DNA of 64,000 nucleotides from Lycium barbarum (GCF_019175385.1 NC_083344.1:6858965-6922964), one strand, 5' to 3'; counted from the first letter of the stretch, positions 34,698 to 46,751 are shown. Notes: generated by a model from the letters alone, not told the origin. Numbers and translations: made by a program.

Positions 34698-36488
34698 AAA
34701 ACAGAGGCGCCCAACTTGCCAAGAATGGAACGAAGCTGAGGTCCATACAAAGATTTGGTAGAAACATCTGCAAGTTGAGATTTTGAGGGGACAAATGTCA
34801 GTGAAATCAAGTTGGACATGAATTGTTGGCGAATGAAGTGGCAATCCAGTTCAACATGCTTCGTCCGTTCATGGAAAACCGGAGAAAACCGGTTTCCGAG
34901 CAATATGGATAGCAGCTTGGCTATCGGAGAAAATGGGAATCGGAATTGAAACCTCCATTGATAAATCTTTGAGCAGACTAAGAAGCCAGGTAATTTCTGC
35001 AACAAGCCTTCGCATGGATCTATATTCAGCTTCCGCTGAAGATAGTGAAATGGAATCTTGCTTTTTCGACTTCCAACTGATAGCAGATCCACCCAAACTA
35101 ATAAAAAACCCACTTATCGATCGCCGAGTATCCTTGCAACTCGCCCAATCGGCATCACAAAAAGTTAAAAGTTTGAAAGAAGGGTTAGAAGTGAGAAGAA
35201 TACCCTGATTTGCGTTAGATTGGATGTATTGAAGAACACGAAGAGCATCTTTAAAATGAGAAATGCAAGGTCACTGCAAAAATTGACTCAATGTCAAGAC
35301 AGTGAAGCAAAGATCAGGAGGGGTATGAGTCAAATAGTTGAGTTTTCCAACTAGTCGGCGGTAGATGGTGGCATCAGCAAGAGGGTTTCTGAATCAGCAG
35401 TCAATTTGAGTGGAGGATCCAAAGGACAAGATACAAAAGGAAGATTGGTACAATCAAACTCAGTAACCAAATCCTTTCTAAATTTCCTTTGAGTAACTAT
35501 GAATCCTTGTTTTTCTCGCAGGATTTCCATGCCCAAAAATTAGTGAATTAGGCCAAGATCTTTAATTTTGAACTCCGAATGAAGAAATGACTTTAAATCT
35601 GCTAATTCAGCATAGTTATCCCCAGTAATAAGAATATCATCCACGTAAACAACCACTATTGAAATGGAATCCCCTGTCCTTTTATAAAACAATGAATAAT
35701 CATTTAAAAAGAAAGAAAAGCCTTTGAAACTCAATGCCCCTGCAAGCTTTGCATACCATTGTTGTGGGGCTTGTTTGAGGCCATAAAGTGACCTTTTGAG
35801 CTTGCAAATATGGTGAGGACTTGGTGAATCAACCCCTACTGGAATTTTCATATATACTTCTTCTTGAATATCCCCATGTAAAAAAGCATTACTCACTTCA
35901 AATTAAGAAACAACCCAATTTTTCTTGGCTACAATATATAAATGGCATCTAATGGTTGTCATTTTAACCACAGGGGAAAAGGTTTCATTATAATCTAAAC
36001 CTTCCCTTTGAATATACCCTCTGATTACTAGTCTGGCCTTAAGCCTCTCAACACTTCTATCTGCATTATGTTTCACTTTATACACCCATTTACAAGGCAA
36101 TGCCTTTTGTCCTGGAGGTAAGATCACAACATCCCAAGTCTTGTTGAATTTTAATGCTTCCAATTTTGAATTCATGGCATCTTTCCACCCTGGATATGTA
36201 CAGGTGTAGTGTGTTGGTTCTTTGATTTTAGAGACAGAAAGGAGTAGGTTCTGGTTTTGAGTAGATAAAGAAGTAAAAGAAAAAATTGGAGAAGTAGGAG
36301 TTGATGTAAAGCAAGTATCAGTAAGATCAGTGACAAAAATGTTGTTGCAAATGTAATCATGTAAGTGAGGTGGTAAAGTCCCATTATTCTGTCTATCAGA
36401 TCTTCTAGGTGGATTGGGTTGAATTTGTTTGTGGAATAGGTACGGGAAGATGTAAATCAGGTTGAACATTTGCAGGATGTTGTGAAGT
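34690..36488 (-). pseudogene. Copia 2 reverse transcriptase and RNase H
   Basis: From 36488 downward: [77 protein letters not shown] and [15 protein letters not shown]. Then a stop, [52 protein letters not shown] (YVDD near 35640), KDLG, and RNase H pieces SAISWKSKKQDSISLSSAEA and SDSQAAIHIARKPVF. Frame changes occur near 35350-35540 and 34850. The catalytic Asp pair of YVDD is kept, but no continuous frame survives. Confidence 0.9.
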
Positions 36489-36949
36489 AGATGAGTCACG
36501 CCCCGAACCATGGCCTGGACGTAACACGGCACTCGGTGCCTGACTGCATGTGACCGAGCGAACCACATGGCTTGTTGAATCATCATGATACATAACATAT
36601 GCGGAATATAACGTGAATGCATGATGATCCTTTATAAAACATGTTAAGTCATAATACTTAATAAAATACTTGTTTAAACATGAGTGAGCCAAAATGGCTA
36701 TACGTCTCCAAATGTCTGACATGACATAACTGGCTTGTCTAGTCTATGAAACCTCTATCATGAGTCTGACTGAAAAACATACTTACTGGGACAAGGCCCC
36801 CAGCATACCTTTAGATGCATAATTAATCATAAAACAAAAGTTGACTAAACCCCGAATGAGATGGGGCTCACCAATAAGCTGATACAAATGTGGTCCTACT
36901 GAGTAGTTGTGTCGTCCTGTATATCAGTACCTGTATCGTGAAATGCAGG

Positions 36950-36993
36950 CCCCCGGGCAATAAAAGGGGACGTCAGCACATTGAATGTACTGG
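36950..36993 (-). promoter_or_regulatory. Two-hairpin LTR core, copy D (degraded)
   Basis: CCCC (36951-36954) can pair with GGGG (36966-36969). TCAGCAC (36973-36979) faces GTACTGG (36987-36993) with two imperfect pairs. The 14-base spacing between arms is kept. Confidence 0.45.
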
Positions 36994-38587
36994 TATGTAA
37001 AGCAACCGAAAGAAACAACATGGAACATGGAATAACATGATAAGAACTTAAACTGAAAACGTGGACATGAACATGAGCATGAGCATGAGTACATAAACAT
37101 GAAATTGAAACTGAAACTGAGTACTGGAACTGAACATAATCATGAGTACTGTAAGCATGAGATAATCTGTAATAATCTGTAATACCGACATGAACCACCA
37201 CGGGGAGAAATGTGGAGTCTGATCTCTGCCCGATCAGCTAAGCCATCTCGTACCTTGCCGGGGCACGAGACATGAACATGACATGAATGGATCCAAATTC
37301 CCTCAATGGGGAAAATATGAAGGAAGCGTCCTAACTGGGCGGAGCGATCCTTATCCTACGTTGGCATACGTAGTTTCAGGCTATCTGAGCCTTCTCGGTA
37401 TTAATACAACTCCCGAACATGAAAATAATATAGTTGGCTAAGAAGCCCATGACTTTCGTGAATTAACTTGTACTTGTCTTGAAATCATGATTTCACGAAA
37501 TAACTTGTAAACATGGTTTCATGAAATAGCTTGTAAACATGTTCTTGATTTATGAGTAATGCAATAGTTCATAATCATATATTTGTAATTGACTTGAAAA
37601 CATGCTTGTAACTTGTAAAATAAAATCATACCGTTTCATATGAACATAATGAGAACACATGAGAAAGAATTCATGATTCATGGAGTAAGCTAGGATTCCT
37701 AATATCCGTAATGGAAGGTTAGGAATACAATAACGAACATAGATACAAAATTTATGTACATACATACGTAATTACGGGCTACCAATATGTTGGGTTTAAT
37801 GCCCTAGGATTTGAACTTCATAGATTTTAAGAAACGGATCATGTGGAAGAACGTAGAGATTCCCACATGTGGATGGAAGTTCTACATACCTTAACTTCCT
37901 GCTTTTGAGTGTATCACAATGTCCTTCAATCCCTTCAACTTTAATCTATAGCAATACAGGTCATAGGGACTCTATATTAGCAACAATATCCATGCTTTGT
38001 TCATCTAAGCATTTTATCAAACACTCGGTGGGCATGAAGCTCCACAACCTTCATTAATGGTGATTTCTTCACCCAATTCCCATTCTATTACTTCTAGGTG
38101 ATTCGACAATCTTAATTAGATGTAATTAACATCATTCTTCATCACCCATATGAATACAACAATCCCAAGTCAACAATCCAAAAACCTTAGCATAGTTCAT
38201 ATAATTCTCTTTATCAAACCCATTTACTATTCTCCCAAGAACTTATCGACACTTTAATCATCATGAAACATTATAAAACTTACCTTGGTTATTGTAGGAA
38301 TAAGCCTTGAGTTGAAATACTTCACTTGAACAAAACCCTAGTTCCACCTTCTATGGAATTTCTTGACTTGAATGGATTTGGTGTGTTTCTCACACTTAGT
38401 TTTGTGGATTGATGAAGTGGATCTTTTGTTTCACTTGGATTCTTGCATATGAAGTGTTTGGATGGCTCTAGAGAACCCTTGAGTCGTGTAGGAGAAATGG
38501 GAATGAAAAAAATGGGTTTGGGTCTCTTATTAACATCTTAAAATCTAACCCATCGGGCAATTCTACGCCCATTTTTGCGTTCCGTAT

Positions 38588-38888
38588 AATGGTTTTACGG
38601 ACCGTATAACTCACCGTAAAACCATTCCAGTGATTTGGACATTCTGTGCTCATTTTACGGTGTGTTTTACGTCCCGTATAATGGTTTTACGGACCGTATA
38701 ACTTACCGTAAAACCATTCCAGTGATTTGGACATTCTGTGCTCATTTTACGGTGGTCTGAGTCAATTTTACGGACCGTATAATGATTTTACGGACCGTAA
38801 AATTGAACCGTAAAACTGACCAACGAAATATCATTCTCTGTGACCATTTGACGGACCGTATAAATGTTTTACGGACCGTCAAATGGTC
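38588..38888. repeat. Array of four ACGG/CCGT stem-loops in LTR D
   Basis: Stem 1: AATGGTTTTACGG (38588-38600) with CCGTAAAACCATT (38614-38626). Stem 2: the same arms at 38680-38692 and 38706-38718; these two belong to a 92-bp tandem duplication. Stem 3: TCAATTTTACGG (38762-38773) with CCGTAAAATTGA (38795-38806). Stem 4: GACCATTTGACGG (38842-38854) with CCGTCAAATGGTC (38876-38888). All stems are perfectly paired. The outer arm sequences differ between stems but stay complementary. The inner ACGGACCGT dyad recurs between them. Confidence 0.8.
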
Positions 38889-39250
38889 CGTCAAAATTCT
38901 TCTGCTCGGACAGTCTGTCGTATAATGGGCATAACTCTTTGCACAGATGTCCGTTTGAGGCCCATAATATACCGTTGGAAAGCTATTTCAAAGGGATACA
39001 ACTTTCATCAAGGACGTTTTCCCAAATTCCAAATTAATAATGGGGTTATGGTCGTTGGAAGTAAGACCATCTATAAACTCACTTGCAAACATGCCCCGTA
39101 GAGTGGTTTTCAACTTTGTTTTGCCCAAAGACTCTTCTCATGTCTTGATTGGGTTTCAAACACCATTTATACACTACTAAAATTGGGTTCATTATACCCC
39201 CCATCTTATAAGACAAATCTTAACCCAAATGCACGAGGTGTTACAAGATG

Positions 39251-41066
39251 GTGATGGTTGATTAGGTATGGGATGAGGTAAGTCAGGCTGAACATTTTCA
39301 GGATTTTGATGAGGAGATGGTGATGATAATGGTTGAGGATTATCTATAGGATTAATAATAGGAGTAGTGTCAATAGTAGAAGAAGAAGTAGGAGTCTGTT
39401 GATTGAGAGGAGGTGAAAAGAAAGAATCATCTGTAAGATGATCAGAATAGATATTTGAGATAGGTGGAAAGGTAGTAGTTAGATTAGTATTAGGAAATGA
39501 AGTAAAAGGATTTAAAGAGGTGTTCATAAAACTGAACATCTCTGGAAGTAAACACTTTTCTTGATGATAAATCCAAAAGTTTATACCCCTTCTGCCCAAC
39601 AGGATATCCCAAAAAAATACAAGCCTTTGCTCTAGGCTGAAATTTACCCCTGTTTTGTGAAAGTGTGGAGGCATAACACAAATAACCAAAGCTCCTTAAT
39701 GAGTTATAATCAGGTTTTGTATCATGAAGAAGTTCATAAGTTGTATTTCTATTTAAAACCCTTGAAGGAAACCTGTTAATCAAGAAAGTCGCAGTAAGAA
39801 TACAATCTCCCCAATAACAAGTTAGTACTCTAGAATGAAACATTAGAGCTCTTGCCACTTCCAATAAGTGTCTATGTTTTCTTTCCACAACCCCATTTTG
39901 TTGTGGTGTTCCTACACAATTTGTTTGATGAAGAATACCCTATGAGTTGAAGAAATGAGGAAGTTTCTACACTTTTACCCAATTCCAATGCATTACCAGA
40001 TCTGCTGATTCTTACTTTAGTGTTGAATTGCCTCTCAGTCATGCTTTAAAAATGTTTTAAAACTGAAAAGGCATTAGACTTAGTGCTTAGAAGATATGTC
40101 CAAGTACCCCTACTAAAATCATCCACTATAGTAAGAAAATATTTATACCCATTATAAGTAGGAACTTTATAAGGACCCCAAGTATCTATGTGAATGAGAT
40201 AAAAAATAGCTTTACTCTTGATTTGACTAACTGGGAAAGGCAACCTAGATTGCCTTGCTAAGGGACATACAGTACAGGGAGAATCGAGACTAGACAAAAA
40301 TGTATTTCATTGCTTTGAAAGGCATATGGCCTAATCTTACATGCCATAACATTACATCAGATTGTGATTTAACTGAAATAGGTAAAGAAACTGAAGCTAA
40401 AACATAATGAGAAATACATCTCTTAGGGAAAGAAACAACACTAGAATGAGAAAGAAACAACACTAGAATGAGAAATACATTTCTTAGGGAAAGAAACAAC
40501 ATTGTTGGTTGAAAAACGCCTAGACTTGTTGGTAGAGAAACTTCTAGACTTGTGTACTGTTGGTTCCAAAATGTAGAGTCCATCTTTGATCTTACCAAAA
40601 GCTTGAGGCCTCCTCAGTAGAGGGCCCTGCAAAATACATCCATTATATGTAAAAATGACAAAGAATTTGAATGTGACACATAGTTTATGGACTGAAAGCA
40701 GATTATACTTGAAACTAGGAATATGAAGCACATTTCTTAGTATAAGACCATGCAGAATGTATACATCCTCTGCATGCGTGACTTTTGTTGTAGAAGAATT
40801 AGGTAATTTTACCCACATGTTTTAGAGAGAGGAGTTAAAGATAGGAAACACTTAGGATTAAAACACATATGAAGAGAAGGCCCTGAATCAATAATCCAAG
40901 ACCTAGAATTTGAATTAAAAACTGAGTAACAACAGGGAGAATTTTCAAAGAGAATACCAGCCGCTGAATTTGCATTGACATTAGTTCTACTAGTTTGTCC
41001 AGATTGCATATTTTTTAAGAGATCCATGAGCTGAGTGAGCTGATCAGTTGAGAGTTGTTGTTCCAC
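39251..41066 (-). pseudogene. Copia 2 protease and integrase
   Basis: Protease region around WIIDSGPSLHMC (DSG kept, normally DSGAT). The pre-integrase domain is VMLWHVRLGHMPFKAMKYIF. The integrase zinc finger follows with CTVCPLARQSRLPF, then HIDTWGPYKVPTYNGYKYF, TIVDDFSRGTWTYLL, a broken middle, [62 protein letters not shown] and [12 protein letters not shown] short stretch encoding ISHSSVVSFPKRCI is duplicated around 40430-40500. Frame breaks separate at least four pieces. Confidence 0.9.
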
Positions 41067-41102
41067 ATGATTTGCAGTATTCAGGTCCTGCAGGTTTCCT
41101 TT

Positions 41103-42115
41103 TTGCTACTCTGTGGAAAATACAGAGTTGCCTCTTGCATTTCGTTGATAGTTTTTAGACTTAGTGAATTTAAAGTCAGCAGGAAAACCTATAAGTTTGT
41201 AACACTTCTCAACGGAGTGGTTAGTCATTTTACAATATGTACAAAACTGAGTATTTTTCTTGCCTCTGTAAGATGTACTAGCCTTGGAACTATAATTTGC
41301 AGCCCTGTGAGTTGAAACAACTTGACTTCCTATGTGGTTCTGGTTCCTAACCATGAATAAGGAACTATCACCTGGAAATTGTGAAGTGACATGTACTTCC
41401 CTTTGATTTTGATCTTGCATAAGAAAAGAGTATGCATAGTTGACAGATGGCAAAGGGTTAATCATGAGAATATTACTTCTTGCTGGTGCATAGGTATCAT
41501 TCAATCCCATTAGGAATTGAATGAGCCTCTCATCTTCCTTCAACTGAATCATTTTCTTTTTTCCTTCACAAGTACACACACAACTACAAAGCACATTAGA
41601 ATTGAGTGTATCTAGTTTATCCCACAATCTTTTTATTTTAGTGTAATACCCTACTATATCACTATTTCCTTGAGTTAAATCAGCTAAATCTTTCTACATA
41701 TGGTATAATTTTGCCCCATTGGGCTGTCCAAACCTGTGTTCCAGATCTGACTATAGCCCCTTGGCTGTCTTGGAGTATAGAACAATGTCAGTAATGTCTT
41801 TAGAGAGGGAGTTGAGAAGCCAGCTGGTTACCATATCATTGCAGCGATTCCAGACTTTCAAAGTTGAATCAATTTGTGCTGGCTCTGAACAAGCTCCATC
41901 TATGAATCCCAACTTATTTTTAATTGAGAGGGAGATGAGAATGGATCTTCTCCAGCCAAGATAGCCTCTTCCATCGAAAGGTGTATTCACCAGGAGCATG
42001 CCTGGGGCATCAGAAGCATGAAGGAAATAAGGATGAGAAGTGTCATAAATGACACTGTTGTTTCCTTCTTAAGCTGTTGCATTAGGGACATTATCAGGTA
42101 TCGTGAATCAAGAAA
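41103..42115 (-). pseudogene. Copia 2 gag
   Basis: From 42115 downward: an in-frame TAA near 42070, then HPYFLHASDAPGMLLVNTPF, GRGYLGWRRSILISLSIKNK and LGFIDGACSEP (the copia-type gag domain). After two stops come RLWDKLDTLNSN, ERLIQFLMGLNDTYAPARSN, ILMINPLPSVNYAYSFLMQD and the zinc knuckle FCTYCKMTNHSVEKCYKLIG FP. The gag is recognisable throughout but not translatable as one protein. Confidence 0.9.
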
Positions 42116-42174
42116 GAAAGAAGACCAAACAAGAAGAAAGCAGAAAATAAGATCTAGCAACGAAAAATTATATT

Positions 42175-42186
42175 GCTCTGATACCA
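42175..42186 (-). promoter_or_regulatory. Primer-binding site of copia 2
   Basis: The minus strand reads TGGTATCAGAGC, a perfect complement of the plant initiator-Met tRNA 3' end, directly after the 5' LTR. Confidence 0.95.
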
Positions 42187-42566
42187 TATTGAGAGAGATA
42201 TGAGAAATTTTCTATATATGTTTGAATGAATTGTTCTGTACAGTGCCCTATGTATTTATACAAGTATTACTGAACAAAATAAAATAAGAAAATAAAATGA
42301 TTTCTACACTTGTACCAATTAAATCTATCCTAGTGTCTAACAATAGAACAAACTATGATTCTTTCTAAAGGACCAGCTGTCCTTTGCTAGCTGGAATAGA
42401 ATCTAGGTGTCCTCTTTTCCCTCTTCTCTTATTAGGGTTTCTTTTAGGACCAAATTGAAGTTGTGAGTTTCACTTTAGTCCTTCATCCTTCACTTTTCTC
42501 GATTGTGTCCTCTGAACTTGATCCAAATTGTTCATCAATTGTAGCTGAGGTTCCTTTCTCCTAACA
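42187..42566 (-). repeat. Copia 2 5' LTR
   Basis: A 380-bp LTR from TGTTAGGAGAAAGG (42566) to CTCTCAATA (42187), bounded internally by the primer site. TATA-like ATAAATACATAGGG lies on the minus strand near 42246-42260. Confidence 0.95.
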
Positions 42567-43758
42567 ATTCCTTATAGTAATGTCTCCCTCCCAAAAATCC
42601 TCAATACATCAGCATGTATACAAATTAAACCTCTACCGGTCTCCTAATCATATATCTCAACACAAAACACGAACCGAAACATAACATTAACCATAAAAAT
42701 GAAAGTATTGATGTAGACGAACTTTTACAGTGGTTTGACTTCTACAAAACGACGATAGAAGAGAAAAAGATTTATTCATATTAGTAATACAAAATTTATA
42801 CCCTTCGGTGCACATTTTGTTCAAATGAATAATACAATAATATATAGTATATTGAAAAGATTATCTGGCCATCTTTACAAAACAAATTTCCACTGCCCGT
42901 AAGCAATGAAAGAATTCTAACATATATACAATAAAAATAAAATGAGCCGGTCAAAAAAACTAAACTCCAACTTTAACATTAAAAGCGATTCTTTTTGATC
43001 TCTTAAGATTTGACTCATAACCTGCATTTCTGGACCTCTACAATCCATATATATTTTATGGATCAGTTCTAGAATGTTCAAGTACCTTGAAGATGAAAGA
43101 GATATTGAAGACAATTTTTAAAATGGAGGAAAAGAGACTTTGAGCTGCTGTCAAATTTTTTCACTTCTTCATTATATATATTTTAAAATGACGTTTTGTA
43201 TGACTTATCATCAATAATTACAATAAATAAGCAGTTATATTTCCTTCCAGCAAGAATGAATGTTTACTCACTAATTCTATAATATTTAATGAAACTTTAA
43301 TTGAGTGTTTGATGCTTTTCTTTAACGGATGAGTAACTCATTAACAATGATATATATCTGCTAGTTTCTTCGGCAAATGAGATAATTCATTTACATGAGA
43401 AGTAACGTTTTTCCCATTATAATTGATAATTCCTTACAGTACTTTGAAATGTTACAATTTTGAATGTAGAAATTAATGCTCAAAGCTTACATGCATCTGC
43501 GAAGAAGCCCAAAGGACTTAATAAAAGTTGAGCAATTCAATGAGTCCACATTAATATTTTTCTATTTTTTTTTATCTTCATTAAAATATAAAATAGGACG
43601 GATGAGCTTCTTATTCACTCACCCTTTATGTTATTTAAATGTTATTATCTATTTAGATATTTAATTAGGATTTCATTCAATGCAGAAAATTCATTTAGTT
43701 AATCGTCCTGAACGTGTAATTGAGCCTTGATATAATTATAATATTACTAGTTGATATT
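42567..43758. other. AT-rich spacer between copia 2 and copia 3
   Basis: About 1.2 kb with no recognised gene, element end or structured repeat. Confidence 0.55.
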
Positions 43759-43960
43759 TGTTATAAAATAATAAAACTAGAAGAAGAATATTGTAGAGAA
43801 AGTGAGAAGAGAGGAGAATTCTTATTTCTCTTGAGGGATGAAAATACAATGAAGGGAACATCTCTATTTATAGTAAAAAACTGACTTGGTTCCCAAGTTA
43901 CTAACTCTAATTTCTCTCTTAAAGATAGACATCCATAATAAATAATATTTATCTGTAACA
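43759..43960 (-). repeat. Copia 3 3' LTR
   Basis: A 202-bp LTR, TGTTACAGATAAATATT (43960) to TTATTTTATAACA (43759) on the minus strand, preceded by a purine tract AAGGGGGGG (43961-43969). Its first-strand tail matches 60940-61035 over 96 bp with few differences. TATA-like ACTATAAATAGAG lies near 43862-43876. Confidence 0.85.
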
Positions 43961-45899
43961 CCCCCCCTTGGATGTCTATTTGATAGATAATATGACTCAT
44001 TAAAACCTTACTAGAAAAAACCCAGTGAAAAAAATTCTAGTGAAAGAAAAAGTATACATTTCTAATAATACACATTTTGGTTGCCTCATTAAAAACATTA
44101 CCAGGAAAACCCAATTGGGACAAAAACTTGGTTAAGGGAAAAAGAGCACAGCGTATTAACTCTCCCTAATGAGAACATCAATCCAAAACTTGAATCTTCA
44201 CATTCGAATCTTATGCACCATCTTCTCGAAAGTTGTCGTTAGTAGAAACTTGGTTAACAAACCAACCATATTATCACTTGAACCAATCTGTTGCACGTTG
44301 ATATCACCATTCTTTTGGATATCGTGTGTGAAGAACAACTTTGGTGAAAATGCCTTGTCCTTTTATGAATCCTCTCTTTAGTTGGGTTATGTATGTTGTT
44401 GCATCTTTAGTCTTTGGATGGAGTTGTATCGACATATAATATTGTTGAAATCACTCCAAGTGCATTCCTGACTTGATTTATAAGCAGACATAATCTTTAT
44501 ATGATTTGATTATCATTTAGAACAATATCATATGACTGTAATCCTCATAGTCATGCATCAATTGCATAAAGATATAGCACTTCAGGACCAAAGAATTCTG
44601 CAAGTTTCTCCTTTCAACTTCTTTTAGCAGATAATCTATTGCTTGTGGAAACTCTTCAATAGTTCGAATAATATTCAAGTAATCAATTTACACTCATAAA
44701 GACACATAAGGATAGTAGAGTCATGTGCACCCTTATTCAATGAATACTCATTATGATAAAATCGCATTTACCTTGCTTGATTTAATCCATATAAGAATTA
44801 TGAACAGATTTTTAGAACCCGTATATGCTTTAGGCATTTAAAATTCTTCAAGAATTTTCATATAAATTTTATCAAGTGACAATATCCATTAATATTTGAA
44901 TGCGTGACATTTTCTGTAGCCTGGACTGCAGGTCCAATAAGCTTGAAGCTTACCAAAATGCGTCATTTCACTTGATAATAATGTCTATGTTAGCATTCTT
45001 TATAAATTAGAATTCAGATCCTCACAATCTTTTACAATATTGCGTTATATTGTACCAAAGATATCATCGACGATATATCATTTGTATCGATTCGCAATGT
45101 GACATAACTTATTGAGATCTCATCATTTTCATTATTTTAGGTACCGAAACCTCTCAATAGGTTTCATGAAGTGTTATGTCATATGCTCTTCAAGAGCACA
45201 TTTCCTCCTTATTATGACCATTTTATCATTTGCACCTCTCCCCTTTCAAGGATTATTTCATTTGGAACCGATTGATCTACCATGCTTCAAGCATGTTGTA
45301 TACTTTGTCCTTCAGGGACATTAATGTTAATAGGAGTATTTTGCAGCTGAAATATGAAACAAGTTTTGGGTCAGCAGCTGCTTCAATCATTTAACTTGAA
45401 TTACTTTTTGAATGAGGATCATACTAATGATAATTCACAACATATTTTCTGGCTACTTATTCTCTCCCCCTTATGTTAGAAAAACTAACATATATCTCAT
45501 CTTCTTTGGGGGAATCCATCTTTGTGTAGTGTGGTAGATTAATTAATCATATACCACACATAAAAAACTGTTAGATGGAAATATCTGGTTCCTAACCCTG
45601 AACCAATTGTGAGGAGAGAATTTATCATAATTTATTGGTATAAAGCATACAAGTGATGTTATATACAATATATCATATCTCAGACCAGCACATGAAACTT
45701 TGTTCTCATAAGCAATAGTTTAGTTATTTAGTGGAGGCATTTAATCCCAAACCAACTTGGATATAAACCAGCATTATCAAGATGGATTGTCTTGATTACA
45801 TAATCTGAAAATTGTGCCCTTAACTTAATTATTTTGAGCAAGTAGTTTTGTAAATGTCAAACTATATGCTGACAATAAACGCACATGTGACCATCTAGT
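43961..45899 (-). pseudogene. Copia 3 pol remnant (RNase H end recognisable)
   Basis: Minus-strand translation of about 44165-44345 reads FFTHDIQKNGDINVQQIGSS, DNMVGLLTKFLLTTTFEKMV, HKIRM, stop, RFKFWIDVL. This matches the conserved end of copia RNase H, where other copies have DLFTKSLP. The following spacer, with the repeated theme of TTTTTTCACTGGGTTTTTTC and TAATGAGGCAACC, is typical of one copia group. From 44350 to 45899 only short coding-like patches are seen. Confidence 0.75.
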
Positions 45900-46329
45900 T
45901 AATGTGTCACACCCCAATCCTGATAGGGCATGATGGGCACCCGACCCTTACTTAGAGTCGAGCGAACCCACTGGCTCTCGTTATACTCATAATCTCACTG
46001 GACGTTCAGGTCATAAATCGAAATGCATAATGGAGGCTTTTCAGAAAAAAATATTCTTTTCGTCTTTCTTAAACCAAGTAAAACTGTAATCATATGAAAT
46101 TTGTAAAGTAATGCATACTGAATCCATCTGCTTAAATAACCGCTTACTAGACTGACAGGCTATATACGTGACTATGTCTGCAAAGTCTCTAACATAAATC
46201 ATTATACCATAACATGGATACTCTGACTCGACAACACTCCGGAAAGAAATAGAGCTCGCTAATCCAGCTGGAACATCTTCTAGCAATATCCTCTACTCAT
46301 CTGTATACACCTGCGTGGCATGAAACGCA

Positions 46330-46369
46330 ACATCCACAAGAAGGGATGTCAGTACGAATAATGTACTGA
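46330..46369 (-). promoter_or_regulatory. Two-hairpin LTR core, copy E
   Basis: ACATCC (46330-46335) pairs with GGATGT (46344-46349). TCAGTAC (46349-46355) pairs with GTACTGA (46363-46369). Compared with LTR A, the first stem has a G-to-A change matched by C-to-T on the other arm. Confidence 0.6.
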
Positions 46370-46514
46370 GTATGTAAGGCATGAATGACAATATAATGTA
46401 GATATGAAAGATATCAAGGAGTAAGAGAGATAACCTGTACATCTGAATGCCTCATAAGGCGGATGCCATGCATGCTTAGCCTTTTTAAAAAAAAACATTT
46501 CCATACATATACAT

Positions 46515-46640
46515 AGTAACATGCCCGGTCATTAAGGCGCGGTGTGATATGTAAATAGTAACATGCCCGGCTATTAAGGCTCGGTGTGATATATAAATAG
46601 TATCATGCCCGGCCATTAAGGCTCGGTGTTATCATCATTA
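46515..46640. repeat. Three 42-bp tandem units in LTR E
   Basis: Units start at 46515, 46557 and 46599. Each contains CATGCCCGG, ATTAAGGC and CGGTGT. They differ at a few positions. Confidence 0.9.
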
Positions 46641-46751
46641 GCCCGTGTCCAGGCCTCCCGCGTCCGGGACGATATCATAACATGCCCACTGCAGTGGTGT
46701 GCACATCTACGTGCCTGCCCGGCCGACTATAGCGCGGCGCGGTGTGAGAAA

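Larger units (their letters stand above)
36494..39245 (-). mobile_element. Solo LTR D (diverged long-LTR family member)
   Basis: A 2752-bp insertion flanked by the exact duplication AGATG (36489-36493 and 39246-39250) in the linker between copia 2 integrase and reverse transcriptase. The minus strand starts TGTAACACCTCG and ends CGGGGCGTGACT, so its last dinucleotide has changed from CA. It shares the hairpin core and GTATGTAAAGC with LTRs A, B, C and E. It lacks their GCAGCAT/TATA block and has a unique array of stem-loops at 38588-38888. Confidence 0.85.
34303..42566 (-). mobile_element. Copia 2: full-length but dead Ty1/copia element split by solo LTR D
   Basis: Both LTRs, a perfect primer-binding site, a polypurine tract and all copia domains in order on the minus strand. 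Without LTR D (36494-39245 plus 5 bp) it is about 5.5 kb, the usual copia size. Stops in gag and before the reverse transcriptase make it non-autonomous. No convincing 5-bp target duplication is seen: ATTCC on one side, TTGCC on the other. About 4% LTR divergence by eye suggests insertion one to two million years ago if a rate near 1.3e-8 per site per year applies. Confidence 0.93.

Noticed and set aside
34298..42571. TTGCC/ATTCC as the copia 2 target duplication
   Set aside because: Only 3 of 5 bases agree, which is no better than chance after trying alternative boundaries.
46515..46640. CRISPR-like regularly spaced repeats
   Set aside because: The 42-bp units are directly adjacent with no spacers, in a plant LTR.
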